Positions 49,789-58,114 of a DNA stretch of 64,000 nucleotides are shown here, in pieces. The stretch's first letter is position 1; each line of letters opens with the position of its first letter. Source of the DNA: Bacteroidaceae bacterium (GTDB taxonomy: Bacteria > Bacteroidota > Bacteroidia > Bacteroidales > Bacteroidaceae); contig JAEDMP010000001.1 of NCBI GenBank assembly GCA_016302965.1, positions 1-64,000 of the forward strand, read 5' to 3'. A model generated the notes under the pieces. That model saw only the letters and a program-made list of their open reading frames with translations, did no database searches and had not been told where the DNA came from. The translations under genes were made by a program, and so were the position numbers.

Positions 49789-51084
49789 ATGTATCAGTAT
49801 TTATCTTTTGCTATAAAGACTGTATGGATGGGCTTGTTCTCGGTCATTCTCTTCTCTTCGTGTGAAGGGGCGTTGCCGGATGAAACCCAGGTGGTAGTCT
49901 GTGTGCCCGTCTATGGACAGAGTCTGGCCTTGGGTGAAGAGGCCGTGCTGATAACCGATGCTGACAGTTTGGTAAAAGCCTCATCGGGACGCATCTGCTC
50001 CGAAGGCCTCTCCCGTTCCTTCGGTTATTACGAAGACCATGGATGGAAACGCCGGTTGAAGCGTCTGCTTCATTATCCCAGACGCCGCTTTGAGACGTCT
50101 GCTTATGCGCTCGCCGGTGAATTGGCCAGCCGGTTGGGAAGAGATACGGCCGTCTGTGTGATAGTGGGCGGGGCAGGAGCCACGCCTATCAGCCGATTGG
50201 ACAGTCACTCTGAAGCTTACCGGCTGTTTCTCGACGATATTCGTCTCACCCATGAGGCAGCTGCCAAGCGTGGGGCCCGTTTGTTGGTGCCTGCTGTCTG
50301 TTGGATGCAGGGTGAATCAGACATGTTCGACTATACCTATGTGGACTATGCTCGTCAGCTACGTCAGTTTGCCGTCGACCTCGACCGCGACATCCGTAGG
50401 CTGACAGGACAGTTGGAGCCCGTGCGTGTCATCTGCTACCAGTCGTGTTGCCTCTCCGTTTGTTGGGAATTCAATCCGCTGTCCATTCCGTGCTATGAAC
50501 TTTCCATTCCTCAGGCACAGTGGCAACTGGTGGCCCAGGGTGACCCGTTTGTGGCTGGTGCTCCCACCTATCCATACGATTTTGTCAGCGATCATCTCCA
50601 TCTGGATGCTCGTAGCCAGATGGAGGTGGGACGCATCCATGCTGCGGCCGCCCTGGATGTGCTGCGCCATCGGTCTTGTCAGCGTGGCTTGTGGCCCCTT
50701 TCGGTCCTTAGGGTGGACACGGCTGTTTCGCCCGACAGCAGTATGTTATCTGTCCGTTTCAATCACGCTGTCGACATCGATACCGTCCATGTTTCGCCTG
50801 CCGACCATTACGGACTGAGTGTTGTGACTCCCCAAGGCACCGACATCCTTAATCGAGTGACTGTGCGTGGCCAAGAGCTCTTGCTCAGCTGCTCCCGGTC
50901 GGTCCAGGGATGCAGGGTGCGTTACGGTGCCAACGGCAATCGTGGCAAAAGTGGCCGACGGTATGGGGCTCGCGGCAATCTCCGCTGCCGCTATCCAGTG
51001 GCTGATGCCTATAGGCCTTGGTGTTATCTCTTCGATTTGCCTGAAGGCTACCGCTCGGTCGCCACTATCTCCCAACCGGAATGA
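49789..51084 (+). CDS. SGNH/sialate O-acetylesterase-like lipoprotein
   Basis: 431 aa. Lipoprotein signal ending FSSC (Cys25). Block I YGQSLALG with the candidate nucleophile Ser45, the block WMQGESD (172-178) and DHLHLD (D268, H271) follow the pattern of the sialate O-acetylesterase (SASA/CE6-like) family of SGNH hydrolases, which deacetylate sugars. The C-terminal 130 residues (about 300-430) are an additional beta-rich domain. It probably sits on the periplasmic or surface side. The substrate cannot be told; no polysaccharide-utilisation genes are adjacent. Confidence 0.8.
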   Translation: MYQYLSFAIKTVWMGLFSVILFSSCEGALPDETQVVVCVPVYGQSLALGEEAVLITDADSLVKASSGRICSEGLSRSFGYYEDHGWKRRLKRLLHYPRRRFETSAYALAGELASRLGRDTAVCVIVGGAGATPISRLDSHSEAYRLFLDDIRLTHEAAAKRGARLLVPAVCWMQGESDMFDYTYVDYARQLRQFAVDLDRDIRRLTGQLEPVRVICYQSCCLSVCWEFNPLSIPCYELSIPQAQWQLVAQGDPFVAGAPTYPYDFVSDHLHLDARSQMEVGRIHAAAALDVLRHRSCQRGLWPLSVLRVDTAVSPDSSMLSVRFNHAVDIDTVHVSPADHYGLSVVTPQGTDILNRVTVRGQELLLSCSRSVQGCRVRYGANGNRGKSGRRYGARGNLRCRYPVADAYRPWCYLFDLPEGYRSVATISQPE

Positions 51085-51133
51085 GCCGGACGTGGATTTG
51101 TGTTGGCCACCCCATCAACTTTCCGCCCAATCC

Positions 51134-51165
51134 CTTGGATGATTTGCGGAAAATCCGTATATTTG
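51134..51165 (+). promoter_or_regulatory. Promoter of the response-regulator gene
   Basis: CTTG (51134-51137), 20-bp spacer, TATATTTG (51158-51165) followed by C. The predicted start lies near 51172, just before the 14-bp repeats. Confidence 0.6.
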
Positions 51166-51180
51166 CAAAACATTATCTAT

Positions 51181-51230
51181 TATACGACATCAATTATACG
51201 ACATCAATTATACGACATCAATTATACGAC
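51181..51230 (+). repeat. 14-bp tandem repeat in the leader of a response-regulator gene
   Basis: TATACGACATCAAT is repeated three times (51181-51222) plus TATACGAC (51223-51230), without mismatches. It fills nearly the whole gap between the predicted transcription start and the ATG at 51236. Confidence 0.85.
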
Positions 51231-51235
51231 AGACT

Positions 51236-51961
51236 ATGCAGCCTTTCAAAGTAATCATTGTAGAAGATATTCCCTTGGAACTGAAGGGTACAGAAGGTAT
51301 CATCCGTTCTGACATTCCTGAGGCGGAAATCATCGGAACCGCCAACGACGAACAGAGCTACTGGCAGCTGATGCGTGTCCAGCAGCCTGATTTGGTATTG
51401 CTTGATTTGGGTCTGAACGGTTCCACTACTATTGGCGTGGAACTCTGCCGACAGACCCGCGAGAAATTTCATGATATGAAAATACTCATCTTCACAGGTG
51501 AGATTCTGAACGAGCAGTTGTGGGTGGAGGCACTTGATGCCGGAGCCGACGGTATTATCCTGAAGAGTGGCGAACTGCTCACGCGCACTGATGTGTCGAG
51601 TGTGATGGAAGGCAAGCGTCTGGTGTTCAACGAACCTATCCTGGAGCGTATTGTGGAGCGGTTCAAGGCTTCGGTAGAGCGCGAGATGAACTGTCAGGAG
51701 TCATTTGTCAACTATGAGATTGACGAGTATGACGAGCGTTTTCTTCGGCATCTTGCCCTCGGCTATACCAAGGAGCAAATCACGAATCTCCGTGGCATGC
51801 CCTTTGGTGTGAAAAGTCTGGAGAAACGTCAGAACGAACTCATTCAGAAGCTTTTCCCATACGGCAATGGTGGAGTGGGGGTGAATGCCACCCGTCTGGT
51901 GGTGCGAGCCATTGAGTTGGGCATCCTCAATATCGACCATCTGGTAGCCGATGAGGCATAG
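51236..51961 (+). CDS. Response regulator with an atypical C-terminal helix-turn-helix
   Basis: 241 aa. N-terminal receiver (about 1-125): acidic pair E10/D11, phospho-acceptor D57 in LVLLDLGLNG, switch Thr in IFTGE near 88 and Lys in IILKSG near 109. The C-terminal region (about 160-240; DERFLRHLALGYTKEQITN, SLEKRQNELIQKL) is NarL/LuxR-like but not a standard match. No sensor kinase is adjacent. It probably binds DNA after phosphorylation; target unknown. The 5' leader is made almost entirely of short tandem repeats. Confidence 0.8.
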   Translation: MQPFKVIIVEDIPLELKGTEGIIRSDIPEAEIIGTANDEQSYWQLMRVQQPDLVLLDLGLNGSTTIGVELCRQTREKFHDMKILIFTGEILNEQLWVEALDAGADGIILKSGELLTRTDVSSVMEGKRLVFNEPILERIVERFKASVEREMNCQESFVNYEIDEYDERFLRHLALGYTKEQITNLRGMPFGVKSLEKRQNELIQKLFPYGNGGVGVNATRLVVRAIELGILNIDHLVADEA

Positions 51962-51981
51962 GGAGATAAGGGCAGAAAAAA

Positions 51982-52010
51982 GACCGAAGGAAGCATTTTT
52001 TCCTTCGGTC
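51982..52010 (-). terminator. Terminator between the response regulator and glyA
   Basis: 11-bp perfect stem GACCGAAGGAA (51982-51992) and TTCCTTCGGTC (52000-52010), 7-nt loop. On the minus strand it is followed by TTTTTTCTG, so it terminates glyA; it may also help end the plus-strand regulator transcript although no T tract follows in that direction. Confidence 0.85.
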
Positions 52011-52085
52011 CAGCTCTATTCAGGAATGTCCTGTTGTCTGTTCAGATTCAAAACGGGATGCTGATAATCTGATTCTTTGCCTCCA

Positions 52086-53366
52086 TTAATAGGCAAAGAG
52101 AGGATAGTTTTTCATCATCTCGTTCACGCGCTCACGTACGCTGCTGATAACCTGTTCGTTCTCGGGGTCGTTGAGCACTTCTTCGATGAGGGCGGCAATG
52201 GTCACCATCAGGTCCTCCTTGGCACCGCGGGTGGTGATGGCAGGTGTACCCAGACGGATACCGCTGGTCTGGAAGGCACTGCGGCTGTCGAAGGGCACCA
52301 TGTTCTTGTTCACCGTGATGTCTGCTGCCACGAGGGCGTTCTCAGCCACCTTGCCCGTGAGTTCTGGATATTTGGAGCGCAGGTCAACGAGCATTGAGTG
52401 ATTGTCGGTGCCACCACTGACGATGGTGAAGCCTCTCTTCACGAGTTCTTCAGCCAGCACCTTGGCGTTCTTCTGCACTTGCTGTGCCCACTGCTTGAAC
52501 TCCGGCTGCAAAGCCTCTCCGAAGGCTACTGCCTTGGCGGCTATGACATGTTCGAGCGGACCACCCTGCTGTCCGGGGAAGACCGCAGAATTGAGCAGTT
52601 GGCTCATCATCTTCACCTGTCCCTTGGGAGTGGTATAGCCCCATGGATTCTCAAAATCCTTGCCCATCAGGATGATACCTCCGCGTGGACCACGCAGGGT
52701 CTTGTGGGTGGTAGAGGTTACGATATGGGCATATTTCACAGGATTGTCGAGCAGTCCGGCAGCAATGAGTCCGGCGGGGTGTGCCATGTCAATCATCAGC
52801 AGAGCGCCAACCTTGTCGGCAATCTCGCGCATGCGCTTGTAGTCCCATTCACGGCTGTAGGCCGAACCGCCACCGATAATCAGCTTGGGCTTATGCTCAA
52901 GAGCGAGCTGTTCCATTTCGTCATAGTCAACGCGCCCGGTCTCCTTGTTCAGGTTGTAGCCTACAGGCTTGTAGAGAATACCGCTGGTGTTGACAAGTGA
53001 GCCGTGGGAGAGGTGTCCGCCATGTGCAAGATTGAGTCCCATGAAGGTGTCACCGGGTTTGAGCACAGCCAGCAATACGGCTGCGTTGGCCTGTGCGCCA
53101 GAGTGGGGCTGTACGTTGGCATATTCGGCTCCGAACAGTTGGCACACACGGTCGATGGCGAGCTGCTCCACCTTGTCCACTACCTGGCAACCGCCATAGT
53201 ATCTCTTGCCGGGATAGCCCTCGGCATACTTGTTGGTCAGGCATGAGCCCATGGCCTCCATCACTTCATTGCTTACGAAATTCTCAGAAGCAATCAGCTC
53301 GATGCCCTTGAGTTGGCGCTGATGCTCTTGCTCGATGAGATTAAAAATCTCCAGGTCTTTTTTCAT
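52086..53366 (-). CDS. glyA: Serine hydroxymethyltransferase
   Basis: 426 aa from ATG 53366 ([18 protein letters not shown]); an in-frame extension to a TTG at 53402 has no support. PLP enzyme converting serine and tetrahydrofolate to glycine and 5,10-methylene-THF. Seen: SENFVS near 29, [13 protein letters not shown] near 48-60, [11 protein letters not shown] with the PLP lysine near 224, and the C-terminal [12 protein letters not shown]. Monocistronic, with a TACCTTTG element upstream. Confidence 0.96.
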   Translation of the reverse strand: MKKDLEIFNLIEQEHQRQLKGIELIASENFVSNEVMEAMGSCLTNKYAEGYPGKRYYGGCQVVDKVEQLAIDRVCQLFGAEYANVQPHSGAQANAAVLLAVLKPGDTFMGLNLAHGGHLSHGSLVNTSGILYKPVGYNLNKETGRVDYDEMEQLALEHKPKLIIGGGSAYSREWDYKRMREIADKVGALLMIDMAHPAGLIAAGLLDNPVKYAHIVTSTTHKTLRGPRGGIILMGKDFENPWGYTTPKGQVKMMSQLLNSAVFPGQQGGPLEHVIAAKAVAFGEALQPEFKQWAQQVQKNAKVLAEELVKRGFTIVSGGTDNHSMLVDLRSKYPELTGKVAENALVAADITVNKNMVPFDSRSAFQTSGIRLGTPAITTRGAKEDLMVTIAALIEEVLNDPENEQVISSVRERVNEMMKNYPLFAY

Positions 53367-53427
53367 GTCTCGATATTTTTTGTTGATGGTAATTGTTTTC
53401 AAGTGTCAAGATGAACTTATGTGCTTG

Positions 53428-53435
53428 CAAAGGTA
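53428..53435 (-). promoter_or_regulatory. -7 element of the glyA promoter
   Basis: CAAAGGTA on the given strand reads TACCTTTG on the minus strand, about 62 bp before the glyA ATG. The -33 position is not a match. Confidence 0.5.
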
Positions 53436-53569
53436 CAACATTTTTTTTATAATCCGTAGTGAGTGGGCAAAAAAGCACAAATAATTTTCAATTTCCCGAT
53501 GATTCAAGCTACCCATGTCGCATGATGGATCCAGGTGAAAATCGTCCGTAGCAGGCTCCTGCTGACGTT

Positions 53570-53620
53570 CTGGCTCTGTTCTGACTCCGTTCTGACTCCG
53601 TTGTGACTCCGTTGTGACTC
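53570..53620. repeat. 11-bp tandem repeat, array 1
   Basis: CTGACTCCGTT in about 4.6 copies: a variant CTGGCTCTGTT (53570-53580), two exact copies (53581-53602), GTGACTCCGTT (53603-53613) and a partial GTGACTC. Confidence 0.8.
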
Positions 53621-53669
53621 TTATTTTTGAAGCGTGAAATGCCGATGTATAAAGGATTTCAGCGTTTTC

Positions 53670-53710
53670 AGATAAGAGACAGATAAGAGACAGATAAGAG
53701 ACAGATAAGA
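53670..53710. repeat. 11-bp tandem repeat, array 2
   Basis: AGATAAGAGAC in three exact copies (53670-53680, 53681-53691, 53692-53702) plus AGATAAGA. The register ATAAGAGACAG is identical with the last 11 bases of the Tn5 mosaic end. Confidence 0.8.
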
Positions 53711-53839
53711 AAAAGAATGAAGAATAATGGGAAAAATGGGGGGGAGTGCCCCTTTTTTTGTCTCACGAAAGCTACAGGTGCTGTCATGGATAGGGGGGCG
53801 TTATTTAATGTTAACTGGTGGAAAAAGATATCGAGATAG

Positions 53840-53871
53840 TTTGTCTGTTTCCTTTTGTTGCTGTATCTTTG
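53840..53871 (+). promoter_or_regulatory. Promoter of the alpha/beta hydrolase gene
   Basis: TTTG (53840-53843), 20-bp spacer, TATCTTTG (53864-53871) followed by C. Predicted start near 53878, giving a 73-nt leader. Confidence 0.75.
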
Positions 53872-53901
53872 CAGTAGCGTTCCGGAAGGAATGCTCATAT
53901 C

Positions 53902-53927
53902 CCAAATTATTATACCAAATTATTATA
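53902..53927 (+). repeat. 13-bp direct repeat in the hydrolase leader
   Basis: CCAAATTATTATA occurs twice in tandem (53902-53914 and 53915-53927), followed by CCAA. It is located between the predicted transcription start and the ATG at 53951. Confidence 0.7.
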
Positions 53928-53950
53928 CCAACTCATAAACACAAGACAAA

Positions 53951-54940
53951 ATGAAGAAGTTTTTACTTGTTTTTTTCTGCCTGTTAACGGTTTGTGGCGC
54001 ACATGCCACACAGCTTATTGAAGAAGAAGTCTACGCTTATCGTGACACATTGCGCATCTATGGCAAGATGTTCCGCCCTGAAGGCCAGGAGATGCTGCCC
54101 GCAGTGGTTTGCTCGCACAGCAGTTCGCTCACCCATGAGGCCATGAAGGGCTATGCCGAAAAATTGGCCAAGGCGGGCTATGCTGCCTATTGCTTTGATT
54201 TCTGCGGGGGCAGTCAGGACAGCCGGAGTGACGGTTCGGCAGACAGCATGACCGTATTCACTGAGGTGGAAGATTTGCGTGCCGTTGTGGCCATGGTCAA
54301 GCAGCAGGATTATGTCGACTCCTCTCGCGTTGTGCTGCTGGGTAGCAGTCAGGGCGGTTTGGTCTCAGCGATACTTGCCGAGCAGTTGCAGGATGCCGTG
54401 GCATCGATGGTGCTTTTCTATCCTGCCTTCAATATTCCCGAATTAGTCAAGATGTTTGCCGGTTTGGGCGGCGGAAGCTGGGGCAATGGAAGCTGGGGTG
54501 GCATGATGTCGATGTCGGAGAAATTTGTCAACACCATCAAGGACTATGATGTATGGTCGAATATAGGCACCTTCAGCCGTCCCGTATGTATCGTGCATGG
54601 CACAAGCGATTTTATTGTGCCCATCTCCAATTCAGAGAAAGCGGTACAGCTTTATCCCCATGCAGAGCTTCATCCCATCCAGGGAGCCAACCATGGATTC
54701 AACGATGCCAATCTGGGCGGCATGGGCAGCATCATGGGCGGTCAGACCGATTATGACGACCAGGTGGTGCCTGTTGTCCTCAGCTTTCTGAAGGAGAATG
54801 TCACGCTGGGCATCCATCAGTTGCCGGCCGATATGAAGAGCCTTTCGTCACACATATATAATCTTCGCGGTCAGGTAATCTCTGTTCCCCGTCAGGGTGA
54901 AATCTATATCCATGAAGGCCGGAAGATGACCTGCCCATGA
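53951..54940 (+). CDS. Secreted alpha/beta hydrolase, esterase-like, with a T9SS-like C-terminal tail
   Basis: 329 aa. Signal peptide about 1-19. The hydrolase fold shows the nucleophile elbow GSSQGG (S133), acid D220 (HGTSDFIVP) and H248 (GANHGF), resembling feruloyl/cinnamoyl esterases and related acyl-hydrolases. A glycine/tryptophan-rich insert (GGGSWGNGSWGG, about 173-184) lies in the cap region. The last 35 residues (HIYNLRGQVISVPRQGEIYI) resemble the YNLxGQxV... C-terminal tails frequent on secreted Prevotella proteins, suggesting export to or across the outer membrane. It has its own promoter and is convergent with the LytTR response-regulator gene. The substrate is unknown. Confidence 0.8.
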   Translation: MKKFLLVFFCLLTVCGAHATQLIEEEVYAYRDTLRIYGKMFRPEGQEMLPAVVCSHSSSLTHEAMKGYAEKLAKAGYAAYCFDFCGGSQDSRSDGSADSMTVFTEVEDLRAVVAMVKQQDYVDSSRVVLLGSSQGGLVSAILAEQLQDAVASMVLFYPAFNIPELVKMFAGLGGGSWGNGSWGGMMSMSEKFVNTIKDYDVWSNIGTFSRPVCIVHGTSDFIVPISNSEKAVQLYPHAELHPIQGANHGFNDANLGGMGSIMGGQTDYDDQVVPVVLSFLKENVTLGIHQLPADMKSLSSHIYNLRGQVISVPRQGEIYIHEGRKMTCP

Positions 54941-54950
54941 GGATGGGCAG
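54931..54950. terminator. Hairpin between convergent hydrolase and LytTR response-regulator genes
   Basis: CTGCCCAT (54931-54938), loop GAGG, ATGGGCAG (54943-54950): a perfect 8-bp stem overlapping the hydrolase stop codon. No T tract on either side, but its place between two converging genes suggests a transcript-ending role. Confidence 0.45.
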
Positions 54951-54966
54951 ACTCACAGCAGTGGTA

Positions 54967-55665
54967 TCAACCGATGGTGTGGTCATCGAAGTATTGCTGT
55001 ATCACATCCTTGTAACTGTCCGAGATGGGGATGTGCTGGCCTCCAACAAGGATGCGGAATCTGACCATGGCCTCGGCCTTGCTCATGTGGACGATATAGG
55101 AACGGTGGGTGCGCATGAACTCGGGTTGGGGCAGATACTCTTCAATTGACTTCATGTTCATGAGCGACATGATTTTCTGGCCGTTCTCCAGATAGATGCG
55201 TACATAGTCTTTCTGTCCCTCGATATAGAGGATTTCGTCAAAGTTGATGCGCTGCAGCTGGTAGTCGCTCTTGATGAAGAAGAAGCGGTCTTGTTGATGA
55301 TGGCTCAGTGCAAAATGTGCTACCGCCTTGTTCACGGCAATCTGGAAGTCATCAAAACTGATGGGTTTCAGCAGATAGTCGATTGCCGACACGCGGAAAC
55401 TCTCGATGGCATACTGTGGGAAGGCGGTGGTGAAGATGCACCGGGTTTCTTTGGGCAGAATCTTGGCAAACTCCAGTCCGCTCAGTTCCGGCATCTGGAT
55501 ATCGAGGAAAAGCAGCTGGATATGTCCCTCACGCAGATCTTTCATGGCGGTGATGGCACTGTTGTATACGCCCACGAGATGGAGCGAATCGGTCTTGTTG
55601 ACGTAACTTTCCAGCAGTTTGGCAGCAAGGGGTTCGTCATCGATGATGGCACAATTGATAATCAT
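54967..55665 (-). CDS. LytTR-family response regulator
   Basis: 232 aa from ATG 55665 (MIINCAIIDDEP); the longer frame to 55722 adds a tail not seen in this family. Receiver domain 1-115 with D9/D10, phospho-acceptor D55 (LLFLDIQMP), T78 region and K105 (LLKPI); LytTR DNA-binding domain about 130-228 (ILYIEGQKDYVRIY, FMRTHRSYIVHM). It pairs with the LytS-type kinase gene immediately upstream in the same operon and follows the MacAB-TolC genes. Confidence 0.93.
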   Translation of the reverse strand: MIINCAIIDDEPLAAKLLESYVNKTDSLHLVGVYNSAITAMKDLREGHIQLLFLDIQMPELSGLEFAKILPKETRCIFTTAFPQYAIESFRVSAIDYLLKPISFDDFQIAVNKAVAHFALSHHQQDRFFFIKSDYQLQRINFDEILYIEGQKDYVRIYLENGQKIMSLMNMKSIEEYLPQPEFMRTHRSYIVHMSKAEAMVRFRILVGGQHIPISDSYKDVIQQYFDDHTIG

Positions 55666-55750
55666 GGTTCTGTTGATTTTTTGTATGGAAAATAGAAGGA
55701 ATGCAAATGGACGAATCATCACGGATGCTCAGACCATCAGGATGTCGGCA

Positions 55751-56800
55751 TTAAGTGGTCAGAGTGATGGAGGAATAATAGACCCTTCCTTTCCCACGGG
55801 TGCCTTTCTCCCAGCGGTAGCGGTGGGGGTAAATCAGCTCCAGCCTCTGTTTCACCTGTTGCAGCCCGATGCCATGGCCGCTTCTGTCTCCGTCACCCTT
55901 GGGATGGTTGGAGTTCTCGATGTGGCAGAAAATCTCGTTGCCCCGGTTGCAGATACTGATATGTATAAAACTGGCTTCGGTGGCGCTGATGCCATGTTTG
56001 AACGCATTCTCTACCAGTGAGATGAACAGCAACGGAGCCACTTCCACCTTCGGGTTTTCGATTTTCTGTTCCAGTTTTACCTCCACCTCCGGTGAGAGCC
56101 GCAGTTGCATCAGTTGGATATAGTTGCTGAGGAAGCCAATCTCCTCGGAAATCGGAATCATTTGACGCTGGTTGTCGTAGAGCAGGTGGCGCAGCAGTTG
56201 GCTCAGTTCATGGATGGCCTTCTGTGCCTTGCCCGAGTCGAAGGCGGTGAGGGCATAGATATTGTTGAGCGTGTTGAGCAGGAAGTGGGGCTTGATTTGT
56301 GCTCTCAGACTTTTCAGTTCCGCTTCCGTCCGCTTGGCTTCGGCCTTGGCAAGCGCCTTCTCGATGTGTTGCCAGCGCAGCGCCAGCGACACCGTGGCTC
56401 CCATCGCCGCAGAAATACAGATATTGGTGACATCGCGGAAGATGAAGAACAAGCGGTCGATATTCCGAATCTCTCGGGTTGCGTCGCGGGCTGCACCATG
56501 GTCGAAGTGGCCGTGGGCATAGTGCATCCAAAAGTGGAGGGCAAGGCCCAATACCACAACCAGAAGCGCGTTGTAGATCCAGAACTGCCGCTTTTTCCTT
56601 TTGACATACAGTTTGGGGATGAATCCGAAATAGTTGGTATAGAAAGCCACCATCTGCAGCAGTGGAGCCATGCAGATGGCCAGCGACAAGGCCAGGTTGT
56701 TGCCGTTGTCATGGCTGAAGAACGAGAGTGGTGTGAGATACATCAGCGACCATGCCGCCACGTGTACCAGTACCAGGTATTTGTTCCGGTTCATACGCAT
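55751..56800 (-). CDS. LytS/YehU-type sensor histidine kinase
   Basis: 349 aa from ATG 56800 (56794 is an alternative; the longer frame begins at a TTG). Four membrane helices (about 8-26, 36-58, 74-92, 120-141) form the input module, then a short helical linker and the His_kinase domain with the phosphorylation site H172 in QIKPHFLLNTLNN, followed by an ATPase domain with N-box LVENAFKHG and G-box GHGIGLQQVKQRL. Adjacent to its LytTR partner. Position directly after the macB permease gene (42 bp) suggests that the pair senses something related to the efflux pump. Confidence 0.92.
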   Translation of the reverse strand: MRMNRNKYLVLVHVAAWSLMYLTPLSFFSHDNGNNLALSLAICMAPLLQMVAFYTNYFGFIPKLYVKRKKRQFWIYNALLVVVLGLALHFWMHYAHGHFDHGAARDATREIRNIDRLFFIFRDVTNICISAAMGATVSLALRWQHIEKALAKAEAKRTEAELKSLRAQIKPHFLLNTLNNIYALTAFDSGKAQKAIHELSQLLRHLLYDNQRQMIPISEEIGFLSNYIQLMQLRLSPEVEVKLEQKIENPKVEVAPLLFISLVENAFKHGISATEASFIHISICNRGNEIFCHIENSNHPKGDGDRSGHGIGLQQVKQRLELIYPHRYRWEKGTRGKGRVYYSSITLTT

Positions 56801-56842
56801 ATTACCTATGATTTGATGATGCTGTAACAAATCCCCCTTTTT

Positions 56843-58081
56843 TTACTCATATCTCAGAGCCTCTATGGGGTCGAGTTGGGCCGCTTTCTTGGCCGGATAC
56901 CAACCGAAGAAGATACCCGTGAGTGTGCAGACTGCAAAGCTCATCACGATGGTCCAGCCCTCGATGGAGATGGGCCAGTGGGCCACGTTCTTCACCGTAA
57001 ATGAGGCGGCGATGCCGAGTATGACACCGATGATGCCACCCGTTACGCTCAGCATGATAGCCTCGATGAGAAATTGGTTCAGGATATCGATGCCACGTGC
57101 GCCCACGCTCATGCGCAGACCAATTTCACGGGTGCGCTCCGTCACGCTCACATACATGATGTTCATGATGCCGATGCCGCCCACGATGAGCGAGATGCCG
57201 GCCACGCAGCCCAACAGGATGGTGAGCATGTCGGTGGTGGATGTCATCATCGATGCCAGCTCCTCCTGGGAACGGATGTTGAAGTCATCCTCGTCGGCCA
57301 TCTGGGTCTCGGTGGCGTCGCGCAGTTTGTGGTTACGGCGCAGAATGGTAGTAATCTGTTCTGTCGCCTTCTCAGTGGCGCCTTCAGTGATGGCAGAGCA
57401 TTGTATGCCGCTGAGATAGGTCTGGGCGAGAATACGTTTCATCACCGAGGTGTAGGGGGCGAGCACCAGGTCGTCCTGGTCCATGCCCATTGAGTTGTAG
57501 CCCTTCTTCTTCAACACGCCGATGACACGGAAGGGGATGCTGTTGAAACGCACCACCTTGCCGATGGGGTCAGCGCCGTTGGGGAAGAGGTTGTCTACCA
57601 CGGTCTGGCCGAGTATACACACCTTGGCACTCGTCTTGATGTCGGCATCCGTGAAGATGTCTCCCTCTGCCACACTGATTTGGCGGATTTCGAGATAATC
57701 CTGGTTCACACCGTAGATGGTAGAGGGGGCATTGTTGTTGCCATAGATGAACTGGCCGCTCTTGTTTACCATGGGGCTTATCGCCTTGATAAAGGTACAC
57801 TCCTGGCGCAGACTTTCGAAGTCAGTGAGTTTGAGGGTCTCCATCGACGAGGCATCTTGTCTCACTCCGCCCCTCATGTCGGCACCCGGTCCGATCATGA
57901 TCATGTTGGAACCCATCTCGGCGATGTTGGCCTGTATGCTCATTTTGGTGCCCTGGCCCACTGCCAGCATGGTGATGACAGAGGCAATGCCGATGATGAT
58001 GCCCAGCGCTGTGAGAAACGAGCGGGTCTTGTTGGCAAGAATCGCCCTGACGGCTATCTTGGATAGGTTGGAATAGTTCAT
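56843..58081 (-). CDS. MacB-type ABC transporter permease
   Basis: 412 aa. An N-terminal helix (about 20-42), a periplasmic MacB_PCD domain (about 48-270), and three C-terminal FtsX-type helices (about 285-405; TTDMLTILLGCVAGISLIVGG, MSVTERTREIGLRMSVGA is the conserved cytoplasmic loop). It is the permease half of a MacAB-TolC mechanotransmitting exporter, with the ATPase as a separate gene just upstream (33 bp). Confidence 0.93.
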   Translation of the reverse strand: MNYSNLSKIAVRAILANKTRSFLTALGIIIGIASVITMLAVGQGTKMSIQANIAEMGSNMIMIGPGADMRGGVRQDASSMETLKLTDFESLRQECTFIKAISPMVNKSGQFIYGNNNAPSTIYGVNQDYLEIRQISVAEGDIFTDADIKTSAKVCILGQTVVDNLFPNGADPIGKVVRFNSIPFRVIGVLKKKGYNSMGMDQDDLVLAPYTSVMKRILAQTYLSGIQCSAITEGATEKATEQITTILRRNHKLRDATETQMADEDDFNIRSQEELASMMTSTTDMLTILLGCVAGISLIVGGIGIMNIMYVSVTERTREIGLRMSVGARGIDILNQFLIEAIMLSVTGGIIGVILGIAASFTVKNVAHWPISIEGWTIVMSFAVCTLTGIFFGWYPAKKAAQLDPIEALRYE

Positions 58082-58114
58082 GTGATCGATATTGATATAT
58101 ATATATATAATAAA

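Larger units (their letters stand above)
53403..53950. other. 548-bp intergenic region with two 11-bp repeat arrays
   Basis: Holds the glyA -7 element (53428-53435), a small palindrome (AGCAGG/CCTGCT at 53550-53563), the two 11-bp arrays at 53570-53620 and 53670-53710, and the promoter of the hydrolase gene (53840-53871). No protein-coding gene is convincing here. Confidence 0.7.
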
